A stretch of DNA of 64,000 nt, from contig JAFEMH010000527.1 in the NCBI GenBank assembly GCA_022495995.1, forward strand, positions 310,001-374,000, in the 5' to 3' direction. Each line of letters opens with the position of its first letter. Position 1 is the first letter of the stretch. The notes under the pieces were generated by a model. That model saw only the letters and a program-made list of their open reading frames with translations, was not told the origin of the DNA and did no database searches. Positions 1 to 11,229 of this stretch are shown in pieces. The translations under genes and the position numbers were made by a program. Origin of the DNA: Adenophora triphylla var. japonica. Its lineage: Eukaryota > Streptophyta > Magnoliopsida > Asterales > Campanulaceae.

Positions 1-93
1 ATAAGATGGTTAAAATTATGGTGAGATCAATCACAAAGGAAATATTAAGAAAAAATAAAATGGGCCTGCGGAGTATATATAAAAATTGTTCAC

Positions 94-916
94 CTGAAGG
101 GATGTCTTTGTCTTTTGAAGTCATCCACTTTGACTTGCAGATTTCACAGTTGTACCCACCACTACGAAGGCGATCCGAGACTTCTCTCTGGGTACAACTC
201 CTGCAACCTTCACCCACTGCCTTCCGACAATCACATCTGACTCCGGCCAAATTTATCTCCCTTAAAGCCTCTTTTGTAGCCTTCCGAATCTTTGTCTCGA
301 TTGAACTAGTTCTACACAAAGTTACCTGCAAAAATTATAAAAAATTAAAGATAAATATTCCCTCCCGAAAAATAATGTTTCAAATTTTCAAAAGATTCTG
401 AATCTCTGACCATAAATGGGTGTCTTATTTAAAGAAAGATACTGAATTTTCCATTAACAAGATTATATATGTATATATTTAATACTAAATTTGTTTAAAG
501 TTCAATTTTATAAATATTTTAAAGTTGAAAATGGAAAAATATATTGGAACGGAGAGGTAGCTGTAGACATCGGACTACAATGGTGATTTTACATCAAATG
601 GACGGTATATATTGTATATTGGTACGTAGGGGTTGGAAAAATTATACTATCGAGGTAAGGTAGCACTTATCATTTAAGAAAGAAGTGTTTATAAAATATT
701 TCATAAAACATAAAAAGAAATTACCTGTAGAAGTTGATCTTGTGATTCCCAAAAGGCTTTGTTTTCCTCCAAATTGATAGGGTTTTCATCTTCTTCAAAG
801 TCCAATTCAAAGCCACCGGAATCATATGAACTGCCGGAAGACTCCTCACTGTCTTCCAAGAACCCGAAGATCATCACGGCTGCGCTGTCTGGAAATCCCA
901 TGGTTGTTCCGGCCAT
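94..916 (-). CDS. DUF506 family protein (PDDEXK-like), 5' exons, partial
   Basis: Two exons of a plant DUF506 gene are visible; the rest lies left of the window. Exon 1 (916-725, 64 codons) starts at the first ATG of the frame, has an acidic, Ser-rich N terminus, and ends in the family motif FWESQDQLLQ at a CAG|GTAATT donor. The intron (724-326) ends in TTTGCAG. Exon 2 (325-94) continues in phase with LCRTSSIETKIRKATKEAL, then the cysteine cluster CDCRKAVGEGCRSC, then KSKWMTS and DIPSG, and ends at CAG|GTGAAC. These are the hallmark blocks of the DUF506 family, whose members are described as PDDEXK-nuclease-like, with poorly known roles. I see no stops in the two exons. A short KDKD duplication precedes IPSG. 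The intron positions are read from sequence; the third exon is not in the window. The identity is strong, the biochemical function is unknown. Confidence 0.85.
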
Positions 917-970
917 CTAGGGTAAATTTTGTGAATTTAATCTCACTTGCAAAAGTGTAATATGCGAGTA

Positions 971-982
971 GGATTTTTATAG
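971..982 (-). promoter_or_regulatory. candidate TATA box of the DUF506 gene
   Basis: On the minus strand this reads CTATAAAAATCC, about 55 bases upstream of the ATG at 916. An ACGTGGC motif (ABRE/G-box-like core) on the plus strand at 1040-1046 lies further upstream. The position is plausible but no transcription start is proven. Confidence 0.45.
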
Positions 983-1099
983 TCAAACTTCTCTTGTGAG
1001 TGGGCCCGCCTGTCTGAGGTGGAGATCTGTGTGCCGCATACGTGGCTGCCCTTTATCCTATGTGGCACATGATTATTGATAGAAGTAATATTGATCGTT

Positions 1100-1452
1100 T
1101 TTCAAAAGAAAAATTATTTACATAATAATATTAATCCTATTCACTTTTAAACTTTTGGTTTTACAAAAATACAATAAATTATGAAAAAAATTAAGGACAA
1201 TTTTTTTAATAAATGAGACATAAATGATCATTTCATTTGGGGCGGAATTACCAGAAATTTCTTATAAACTAGTGGTTTGCCTCTGCTACACACTACACAC
1301 GAGATGTTTCTTCGCATTTTAAATTTTATTTTAATTAGAAAATGAACTAAAACTTAAAAAAATTAATTATATCTGGTTTAATTTAATTAATAGAGATAAT
1401 TTAAATACAAAATATTTTTGTTTTTTCTATGATTTAATGATTTAATCTGATA
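1100..1452. other. A/T-rich spacer upstream of the DUF506 gene
   Basis: No gene, repeat array or recognisable element is visible here. Base composition is strongly A/T-rich. It separates the DUF506 promoter from the first Stowaway MITE. Confidence 0.5.
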
Positions 1453-1716
1453 CTCCCTCCGTTCCGGCTGACTTAGGATTTTTTGAAATGGCACGGGAAT
1501 TAAGGAAAAGGTAAATGTTGTGAGTGTAATTTAAAAATAGGAGAGAGAATGAGTGGAGGGAATAGTAAATTATAATGGTGTTGTGAGTATTAAAATAATG
1601 TAGGAGAGAGAATGAGTGGAGAGAATAGTGATTTAAGGTTTCCATTTTGGGCCGTCCTAAGTCAGGTGGGACGCCCAAAATGGCAAAAAATCCTAAGTCG
1701 ATCGGGACGAAGGGAG
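1453..1716. mobile_element. Stowaway-like MITE 1
   Basis: The element has terminal inverted repeats beginning CTCCCTCCGTTCC on the left and the complement of GGGACGAAGGGAG on the right, and a TA duplication on each side (1451-1452, 1717-1718). The inverted similarity extends through GACTTAGGATTTTTTG. This TIR and TA target are diagnostic of Stowaway (Tc1/mariner-derived) MITEs. It has no coding capacity. Confidence 0.85.
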
Positions 1717-1817
1717 TATATTTTTTTATTAATTGCGCAATCATTATCTATGCAATGATGATGTTGTCCACCTAATAATTTTCTACTATTATAATTTATC
1801 TAATCTAGTAACTATTA

Positions 1818-2075
1818 CTCCCTCCATCCCTAAATGTTTGCCTCATTTGACTTTTCAAACATTTTAATTAAGTGATTTTGAAGCTTTAATTTTGGTTATT
1901 TTTACGAACACTTTGAAAATTATTGATAATATACACCGCCGTTATGTAATACACCGTTCCTAAATGTTACAAGTTTGAAAATTTAGTGATTTTGAAGCTT
2001 TAATTTTAAAAATGAGACTAATTTTTTGGGATAAAAAAAAGGAGAAATGGGACAAACATTTAGAGACGGAGGGAG
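1818..2075. mobile_element. Stowaway-like MITE 2
   Basis: The left end is CTCCCTCCATCCCTAAATG and the right end is its inverted form (CATTTAGAGACGGAGGGAG). TA dinucleotides flank it at 1816-1817 and 2076-2077. The interior is A/T-rich with partial inverted symmetry and no gene. Confidence 0.82.
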
Positions 2076-2079
2076 TATT

Positions 2080-2430
2080 TATTAATAATACTATTAACTA
2101 TTATTTATTGGTAATACTATTAATTAATTATAGTTAATTATAATAATAACTGTTACTATTCTACTATTATAATTTATCTAATATAATAATTAATTATAGT
2201 TTGCTATTATAGTTAACCATATAGTTATTTATAATAGTAACCATTACTATTCTACTAATATAACTTATCTAATATAATAACTAAAATATATTAGCTAATA
2301 CTAATAACTAATAACAAAAGATATGAAAAGTCACATTTGTAATTTTTAATATGTATATAGCGGTGTGGCTTCACAAATGAGAATTTAACAAAAATTTATT
2401 CACATGGCATCACTATAACTATCTTCACCA
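2080..2430. other. A/T-rich spacer between MITEs
   Basis: The stretch is dominated by TAATAATTA-like runs, with several near-repeats of 'ctattataatttatctaat'. No gene or defined element is seen. Confidence 0.5.
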
Positions 2431-2432
2431 AC

Positions 2433-2436
<4 letters not shown>

Positions 2437-2472
<36 letters not shown>
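2437..2472. repeat. (AT)n microsatellite
   Basis: An uninterrupted AT dinucleotide run of about 36 bases. Confidence 0.95.
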
Positions 2473-2473
<1 letters not shown>

Positions 2474-2554
2474 GAGTTTATTTTTTCTTAGACTTATTCA
2501 TTATTTTTTTAATCAAAATATTTAGGTGAAATTACTTTTGAGATGAAGAGCAAA

Positions 2555-2953
<399 letters not shown>

Positions 2954-3142
2954 TATATATTAAAGTTTGTGAGGAGGTCTGTGAATTTACCATTTGGACA
3001 TATATTAGTAGAATGTCATCTCAAAATCAAACTGACTTTTAATATTCTCATTATTGGCTAATACTATTAGTTAATAATTAATTATAGTTATTATGTTGAT
3101 TAACTATTATTATTAATAATATTAGTTAATAGCTACAATATA

Positions 3143-3594
3143 CTCCCTCCGTCCCACTTCATTGTGAATCATTTTTTCGGGCACAATAATTAAGAAATAT
3201 TATTAAGATAATGATAATGTGTGGTAGAAAATGAACAGAGAGAATGAGTGGAGTTAATAGTAGGTTGGTTGAATAAATTGTATGGTGAAAAATGAAGAGA
3301 GAGAATGAGTGGGTGGGGTAGGGTGAATATAAAATAATAAATTTATTTCCATTTTGGTCAGTTTGCATTCACGTGGAACGGACCAAAATGGAAATAATGT
3401 TATTAAAGTAGGTGTTGTGAGTGGGAGGAGAGAGAATGAGTGGAGAGAATAGTAAATCTGAAAAGTGTTGTGAGTATGACAAGTGGATCCCATGAATAAA
3501 GAAGTATTAAAAAAATTCCTTTTTAGGAAAGTGGGACTTTAAAGTGGGACGCCCAAAATAGTAAAAGGGGTAATATTTTATGGGACGGAGGGAG
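3143..3594. mobile_element. Stowaway-like MITE 4, long or nested
   Basis: The ends are CTCCCTCCGTCCCACTT and the inverse AAGTGGGAC...GGGACGGAGGGAG, with TA flanks at 3141-3142 and 3595-3596. At about 450 bp it is longer than its neighbours. A central inverted pair (CCATTTTGGTC at about 3349 against GACCAAAATGG at about 3383) suggests that one copy inserted into or fused with another. Confidence 0.72.
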
Positions 3595-3802
3595 TATATA
3601 TTAACAATCAATTACTATTAATGTTATTAGTTAATCATAGCAAGTAATAGATAAATATTCAAAAAAAAATACCCAAACAATAGGGTAATTTCGAATTTGA
3701 TACCTAAACTAGTTTTTTTTTATAGAATGGACTGAACTATTTTATGTATGCATCCAAGGTTTCTCTCTCTAACGAAATCCACTTTTTCAGTTAAATAGGC
3801 AT

Positions 3803-3807
3803 GCATG
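3803..3807. repeat. left TSD of Copia-A (GCATG)
   Basis: GCATG directly precedes the 5' LTR start (TGTTATATG). The same five bases follow the 3' LTR at 31341-31345. Confidence 0.9.
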
Positions 3808-4160
3808 TGTTATATGTAGTAGTATTCACATATAATAATTGGTCATCTCCCATATTGAGTTTATAAAGCAACCTTTCATTCATGGTATAAAGTCTTATTT
3901 TTCATTTCTTATTTTCTTGTGTCTTCTTTATCCCACATTCAATTACTAATAAAACTTGTGGAGCTAACCATGTTATATAATAGCTAAGTTTGAAGAGTTC
4001 CTATAAGCTTGCTTGAGCTTTCCTCTATTATGAAAAAATGTCAAGTTTGGCTTAAAATTTTGAGTATTATATATATATAAGAAATAAATTAATTAATTAA
4101 TTAATTTAAATATTAATTATATCTTAATACTGAATATGGTATTAGGCAGGAGGAAGTAAA
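3808..4160 (+). repeat. Copia-A 5' LTR, left part
   Basis: This matches 30405-30780 of the 3' LTR. It stops at GGAAGTAAA, where CACTA-1 begins. The last AAA is the CACTA-1 target duplication. Confidence 0.9.
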
Positions 4161-4740
4161 CACTACCAGAAAAAAGGTCATTTAGCGACGGAAATTTCCG
4201 CCGCTAAAATTAAATTTCCGTCGCTAAAATAAATCACCGACGGAAAAATTCCGTCGGTGGTCCGCCGCTACCACTGTCGTCGCGGTGCTCGACGGGTCAA
4301 TTTCCGCCGCTATTTTTTTCTTTTACCGACGGAATTTAATTCCGCCGGTGAATTAATGGTTTCGACGGAAAATTCCGCTGCTATATTAATTTAATTTAAT
4401 TAAATTTTCATTTCACGGCGGAAATTTCATCATTGTAATAAAAATTAATTTAATTAAATTAATTTCAGCGGCGGAAATTTCCGTCGCCGTAATAAAATTT
4501 AAATTAAAATTAAATTATTTCGGCGGAAATTACCGTCGCCGAAATTATTTAATTTTAATTTAAATTTTATTACAATGACGGAAATTTCCGCCGCCGAAAT
4601 CAAAAATTAAATAAAAATTAAATGATTATAGCGGCGGAAATTCCGTCGCCGAAATTAATTTATTTAATTAATTTTTATTTCAAGATTAATTTCGACGGAA
4701 AATTCCGTCGCCGATTCTCGAAATAAATTTAAAAAAATAA
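4161..4740. repeat. CACTA-1 left subterminal repeat block
   Basis: After the TIR, the 9-11 base core CGACGGAAATT and its inverse AATTTCCGCCG recur about every 25-60 bases between A/T-rich spacers. In En/Spm elements such repeats are binding sites for the TNPA-type protein; that role is inferred here. Confidence 0.85.
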
Positions 4741-4867
4741 TTTAAAATATCAATAAACCAAAATTTTTTGTACCCGATATAACATTTCAATTTATAAAAC
4801 TAAAACTATAAAAACTAAAATTCAAATATCGCCGTACCAAATAAAAACTAAATACCACCGTACCAAT

Positions 4868-4945
4868 TCGGGAGGGGGAGAGGGGGAGAGGGGGAGGGGG
4901 AGGGGGAGGGGGAGAGGGGGAGAGGGGTGGAGCGGGGGAGAGGCG
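4868..4945 (+). repeat. G-rich minisatellite, G-quadruplex candidate
   Basis: The plus strand carries more than ten successive runs of four or five G separated by A or GA. It lies just beyond the 3' end of the TNPA-like gene. The run could form G-quadruplexes; it is not coding. Confidence 0.85.
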
Positions 4946-5031
4946 GGGAGGGGCTCCCGCGGGTACCAAATGTCTCAAATGTTTACAAACAAGTATAATT
5001 TAATACAAAAATGTCTTTAAAAAATCCGCAA

Positions 5032-6841
5032 TCAACCCGGGGGACGCCGGAAATTACCCCGGGAGTCCCGGCCGAGATGAGCCATCAACGCCGCCAATTG
5101 TCTTTGAGTCTCGCATGTTGTCTTTGAATCTCTCGCATGACGTCGATCGTTCTCCTCCCGCATCTGCGTCTCGAACCGCCAAAGCATCCGCAAGCTTTGC
5201 CCGCTCGCGTTTCTCCTCCTCCAACGCAGCCTCCAAAGTGTCGACCCTCGGATCATGAAACGTGGGCCGGGCTACATTTCGCCGACGGCGGCCGACGCCG
5301 ACGGGCATTGCCGCCCGTAATCCCCCATCCCTAACACTCGGGCTCCTCTCCTTGGATGTCCCCGAGAGGTGACCTCGTGCCAAACATCGAGCACGAAGGG
5401 GACGGGCTCGTCGGAGGCGTTCCTTCGGGAACAACGGCGGCTTGATATGCGGCTGAAAAATAAAACAAACAATTATAATCATATATACAATGTAAGGTAC
5501 ATAAATAAATTTACATATTCAAAATCAAGTCATTTAATGATAGTTTACTTACAAAGGCATTAGCGATCGATCGTCAACCCATTGCGGAGGTTGATCGGCG
5601 CTGTAGAATTCCGAATATGGGTGCTAGCGTAAACATCCACAAACCGATATTCGGACCATACTCCCTTTCCTATAAATAAAATAAGCGAGATTATTACTTT
5701 GAAATTGTATATATAAATGCAACATTTAAACTGATTTAAAAGCATGCATACACTACATTTACACTAAAACTATGGATTTCATAGCATCAACATTGGCTCC
5801 CAGCTAACATACGTACATAAACCTATTTAAAAGCATCCATACACTACTACATTTAAATTAACATACATACCATGCGGTCGTGATGCTCGGCGATCGTGAG
5901 CGTCCCCCCGGTATGCAACGCCGCCGACCCCGAGGAGCCTGCTCTATTGGCCTTGGCCTGTTCGGATATAGCCTTCGCCGCAGCCGACCCCCAATATTCG
6001 CAAAATTGACCAAACACCTCATCGGTCATAAAAGTAGGACACAAGGGCTGTTCTCCCGCCGCGAGCCGAGTAGTATAATAATTTTTCTTCGTGGTATCTA
6101 TAAAAAATATGAATATCTCGTAAACATATAATGATGACATTATAAAATTAAAAGAGTATAATCATTGTTAATTAAACTAATTAAGGATAGATAAATATGT
6201 TACAAATAAAATCCGTAAATAGCTTGTGAGCCTGCTGATCGAAAACATATCTAGCCGTCGCCTCGCTGATGTCTGGCGCCCAATAATATTTAGCCTACAA
6301 CATATAATGATAACATTACAAAACTAAAAGAGTATAATCATTATTAATTATAACATTTTAATAACAAACTAACATTTAAGTTTTAAATAAAAACCATTAA
6401 CACATTACCTTAAACTCATCCCACGCATCGTCCTTCTGCCTCTGTGGCAATTTTTTCCAGTTGGGCCAAAACTCGGTCATTTTTCGAGACCGCCAGTATT
6501 GCCCGATCTTAGTCCCTGGGGTGGGGTATCCACCTACAAACCTGCCAAGTATATTTATACAATAACATTTTAACTTAAATAATGAATTATATATAAAGCA
6601 AAAAGGAACCAACTTATATCAAATTAATGAAGAGTTACTTATTGGTCATAAAGTGATGATATCTCGACAAATATCCTCCCCTCGTAATCGACAGTAGTCC
6701 GAGTACCGGCCCCGAGGTGGAGCTAGTACTACCGCGTGAAGGGTCGACATCATCGCTACCGGATCGGGACGGTTGCGTCCCAAGAATCAATGTGTAAATA
6801 GGCTTAGTCTTCTTACCCTTGCCCTTTCTACTAGAACTCAT
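5032..6841 (-). CDS. CACTA-1 TNPA-like protein (Transposase_24, Ptta/En/Spm family), multi-exon, degraded
   Basis: Exons were read by eye on the minus strand. About 6841-6639 has a basic, Ser-rich start (MSSSRKGKGKKTK) and ends YHHFMTN. 6541-6409 has GQYWRSRKMTEFWPNWKKL and DAWDEFK, then a GT donor. About 6293-6207 has KYYWAPDISEATARYVFD. 6099-5872 has FGQFCEYWGSAAAKAISEQA, KANRAGSS and ALHTGG, the core block of plant Transposase_24 proteins. About 5673-5555 has VWSEYRFVDVYASTH. About 5458-5032 has a coiled-coil-like EAALEEEKRERAKLADAL, and ends GNFRRPPG. In En/Spm the equivalent protein binds subterminal repeats and helps excision. The last exon needs at least one frame change, so it is probably a pseudogene. 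Exon borders are approximate. Confidence 0.75.
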
Positions 6842-6889
6842 ATCTCAGTATTACAGAGAAAATATTAAAATATACAACTTTAACAATAG

Positions 6890-7195
6890 GAAACAATATA
6901 TTCACAATACATCTAAAACTTTAAAGTTCTAATAATCTAAAGCATTCACAATACATATAAAACTTTAAACTATTAATAATATAAAGCATTCACAATACAT
7001 ATAAAACTTTAAAGTTCTAATAATCTAAAGCATTCACAATATATATAAAACGACGGATATTAAAAATAATCTAAAGCATTCACAATACATATGAAACTTT
7101 AAAGTTCTAATAATCTAAAGCATTCACAATACATATAAAACTTTAAAGTTCTAATAATCTAAAGCATTCACAATACAATTTTAAACTTTAAACTA
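6890..7195. repeat. about 45-bp tandem repeat between the two transposase genes
   Basis: The core 'aaagcattcacaatacat' followed by 'aaactttaaagttctaataatct' is repeated six to seven times with small changes. It occupies the whole gap between the end of the TNP2 gene and the start of the TNPA-like gene. Confidence 0.85.
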
Positions 7196-7220
7196 TTATT
7201 AATCTTCGTCCCCATCATCA

Positions 7221-10200
7221 TCACCGGACTCGAATTACTACAAAACTCGAGTTCTTCATCTTCGTCTTCGGACTACGATGAATCAAACTCGGTTCCTCTT
7301 CCTCTTCCTCTTCCTCTTCCTCTTCCTCTTCCTCTTCCTCCGATTCATCAATATCAATGTGCGCGAGATGACCCGAACGAGGCGGGGAGTTGGCAAATTC
7401 ACCGGTAAGATATCCTCCTGGGTTCATCAACATTTTGAGGAATATGAGTGACATCATCTAATGGATGATTAGGCGATGAAACGTTAGGTGGCACTGGCAT
7501 TTCATCCTCTTGATAGGGTGTTTCTAATGACGACTCTGTAGTTGTCGACGAGGGTAGGTTGTCAATCATGCTCCTAGCCTTGGTCATCCAAACAGCCCAC
7601 AATCCGTCGGGTCGCGGACGAGGGTAGGGAGTCATGTATACCTGTTGTGCTTGAGATGCTAAGATGAAGACGTCGTCGCCATTATGTCTGGACGAGTCCT
7701 TTACATCGACGAGGTCAAATATGGGGTGCTTCTTAACACCTCGCACAGCATCCCACCAATCACAATTGAACAAGACAACACTGTTTCTACCCAAATACTC
7801 CACCTCGACTACTTCTTTCAGGACGCCATAATAATCATTCCCTATAAGCTTCACACCGCTATTCCACGTCAATTTAGAGCCCCCGTAAGCTTTAGTATGA
7901 AACACATAGCCATTCACGAAATAACTATTGTATAAATGAACTTTCAAGTACGGAGATGATGCTAAATGTCTTAACCTCGCAGCTTTGGCATCACCCGGAT
8001 GTTCAGCTATCTATAAGACAATATTGTAACCAATTTAATACAATTTTAAGATTGAATGTTTAAAGAAGTGTATAGAATAAATTTGAATGAAACGAAATAT
8101 TTACATATTTCCTTAGCCAGTTTGGAAATTCTCTTTCTGTCCTAGTTGCGATGAGTTCTGGAGATAAATCCTGAGCTAAATCTTCAAACATTCTGCAATA
8201 GGGTTAAACAAGGCATTTCATATGCAGGTAATTAAACATGCATAATTTAATCGACGAGGCGTAAACATAACATCAATGACTTACTTGATATATTCCCCAA
8301 CCTCGTCGCAGTTAAGAAGAACATACGTTTCGACCGCGGTAAACTCTTTAGCGGTTAACGTACGCGTACAAACCCGTTTGCCGAGCAACCGACCAGGGGG
8401 ATGAAAATACGAGATGTTTCCCTTAGACGGAAAACCACCATCGTAATTGCGGCCAACCCTAGTCAATCTCGTATCAACATCGGGAGGAAAATATGTTCCG
8501 ACAAAGGCAACAATCTCATCTATGATAACGACCTCTGAAATTGAGGCCTCGACCATGGCCCTATTGCTCATCTTCCTTTTCAATTGGCCTAGATACCTAA
8601 AAGTCATTCGTAGATTAAAACATAAATAATGTTAAAGAAGGTATATTGTTAACGCTCAAATTATTTAGAAATAGAATAAATTCAATTACCTCTCAAATGG
8701 ATACATCCATCTCGTATTGAACTGGACCACCGACTCTAGCTTCGTATTCCAAGTGGACTGGTAAATGCTCCATAGAATCAAAGAATGAAGGAGGAAATAT
8801 CTTCTCAAGTTTGCACAAAGTCACTACGATGCTCTCCTCGAAGCTTTTTCATGTGATCAACACGCGGTGTGGTCGATGTTAACGCTCGGAAAAACTCACT
8901 TAACTCGTTAACGCCACCCGGATATTGTCGGGCAAGAGACCCCCGAGAGCAATCGGAAGTAGCCTATCCAAGAAAACGTGGCAATCGTGACTCTTCAAAC
9001 CCCGCACTTTCCCCTCCTCTACATTGACACGATTACCAATGTTAGACGCGTAACCATCAGGAAGCCTTAAATCCTTGAGCCATTTCGGGAGGAGGAGCTT
9101 CTTTTCCTTTGTAAGCACGTATTGAGCCATCGGTCTAACTGGTTTACCATTGACGTATACCAAGTCTAAGGCCGGCCGCTGGCATTTCCTTAAGGTCCTT
9201 TCGAGCTTTTTCGTTGTCTTTAGTTGTTCTCTTGAAATCCATCAACGTGTTAAAAACATTATCGAATACATTCTTCTCAATGTGCATCACGTCAAGGTTA
9301 TGTCGAATGAGATTTATTTTCCGGTATGGCGGCTCCCAAAATATACTCCTCTTGATCCGGTTATGGGTAGTCCCAAACCCTTGTATTTTGGTCTTCGAAA
9401 ACTTTTTCCCCACCGAGGATCGGGCAATCTAGATACCTCCTCATAGACCGTGTCACCACTTAAACGAATCGGGGCCTCATCATGGTCAATCTTGTTCTTT
9501 TTAAACGCATTCTTCCGGGTCTGAATGGGTGGTCCTCCGGAAGAAATTGTCTATGGCAATCGAACCAACATGGTTTTCCAGAGTGCGTGAGCGTGAAAGA
9601 CTTTGTGTCACTCATACAATACGGACAGGCCAACTTCCCATGGGTGCTCCAACCCGATAACATCCCATATGCAGGGAAGTCATTAAGCTGTCCACATCAA
9701 CGCAGCCTTCATGCTGAAATTCTCTCGCTTGAAAGCATCCCACGTTTCGACCCCATCCTCCCAAAGCCGCTTCAATTCGTCCATCAAAGGTCGGAGATAG
9801 ACGTCAATGTTCCTCCCGAGTACATTTGGGCCGGGGATGAATAACGACAAGAACATGTAGGGATCACTCATACACAACCAGGGCGGAAGATTGTAGACGG
9901 TGGCTATAACCGGCCAACAAGAGTAAGATTTTGCCCCAGGACCAAACGGATTGAAACCATCGGGGCGGATGCATAACCGTATATTTCTTGCTTCAGACGC
10001 AAAGTCAGGATAAGTCTCATCAAAGTGTTTCCATGCCTCCCCATCACTGGGATGAATCAAAACACCCTCTTCACGCAAACTTTCCTTATGCCAACGCATT
10101 GCCTCAGCAGTAGATTTAGACGCGTAGAGGCGTTGCGATCTTGGAATCAACGGCATGTAACGCATACCGCTTATGTGGTCTGTTTTTCTTGTGTTTTGAA

Positions 10201-10978
10201 CTCCCCCTCCGATTTGGCTTATATCTACTTTGTCCGCAAATTGAACACTCTGTCTTACGTGAATCTTCCTTGTAGAATAGCATGCAATCATTCTTACACG
10301 CATCAATCCTTTCATAACATAGCCCAATCTGCCCAACCAACTTCTTTGTCTCATAAAAGTTTGTAACCATCTTATTCTCTTTCGACAACATCCGCTTAAT
10401 TGCTTTCATGATACGATTATAAGCGGTGGCTAATATTGCAATCGGCCTTTATGTTAAGGAGCTCGGCCCACGGCCTCCAACACACCGATCTCGCAACCTG
10501 GATAGACCTTCTCTTTTGCGAGTCCATAGCATCAATAAATTTCTTGGGCTGCGGGGTTGGTTCTTCTTTGTTGGTTCTCGACCAATCGAAGGAAGGACCA
10601 TTTGCATCCCTAACCATATCTTCCATATTCAAAGGTGGTTCTTCATTGTCTGAATAATAGGTTCGGGTTCGGGAGGTACATGAATATTCTCGGGGGATTA
10701 TTCGCAACATTTGTGCGCAATCTCGGCTCACCATGACGGGTCCACCGTTTGTACCCAACTTCAAACCCGTTACGCAAAAGATGTTTCGAGTCTCGATCAA
10801 GCTTAGATACTTGACATTACAACACTTGTCGCATGGACACCTAATCTTACCATCCTTATCCATGTGACCGGTTTTATTTAATTGAGCAAATTCAACAAAC
10901 CCCTTGACCCTCTATAAAACTCGGGATTGATACCGCGTTGATTCGGCAACTTCCGCTTATACATCCAACTACGATCAT
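7221..10978 (-). CDS. CACTA-1 TNP2/TNPD transposase (Transposase_21), multi-exon, frameshifted
   Basis: Going 5' to 3' on the minus strand, a transposase-associated domain starts near 10978 (DRSWMYKRKLPNQRG, then DKDGKIRCPCDKCCN). Transposase_21 blocks follow: HKRYALHAVDSK, RHKE-like and EAWKHFDETYPDFA at 10350-9990; IRLCIRPDGFNPFG and PPWLCMSDPYMFLSLFIPG at 9980-9830; MLSGWSTHGKLACPYCM at 9663; and HNLDVMHIEKNVFDNVFNTL near 9290. A DUF4218 block (LKSHDCHVFLDRLLPIALGG) lies near 8990, and DUF4216-like sequence (LFNCDWWDAVRG) near 7770. The C terminus is a poly-Glu tract coded by a TTCCTC repeat (7293-7341). This protein class carries out CACTA cleavage and transfer. Several frame changes, including one just after the start and one near 10900, indicate a decayed copy. 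Introns near 8690-8610 and 8190-7990 are likely. Confidence 0.85.
7293..7341. repeat. TTCCTC hexamer repeat (poly-Glu coding)
   Basis: About eight tandem TTCCTC units encode the acidic tail of the TNP2 product on the minus strand. Confidence 0.9.
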
Positions 10979-11229
10979 CGTTAACGAGACATCACTCCTG
11001 CATTGCAATCCATATATTATACGTACACTCAATTTAATCGACGGATGAAACAAAATTGGGATGTTAATAATTATTGGATTTCATAATATATTAACAATTT
11101 AGAAGTAATTAACGTATTATCATTTCCTAAATTTGAATTACAAACTTAAAAGCAACACGAGATCTTCTTAAAATAAATATAAAGCTTCTAACTCATATTT
11201 AACAATATATTAACGGGTCTTCTTAAAGT

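Noticed and set aside
4787..4978. Pro/Ser-rich minus-strand frame
   Set aside because: It is a translation of the G-rich minisatellite and lies beyond the TNPA-like gene's stop.
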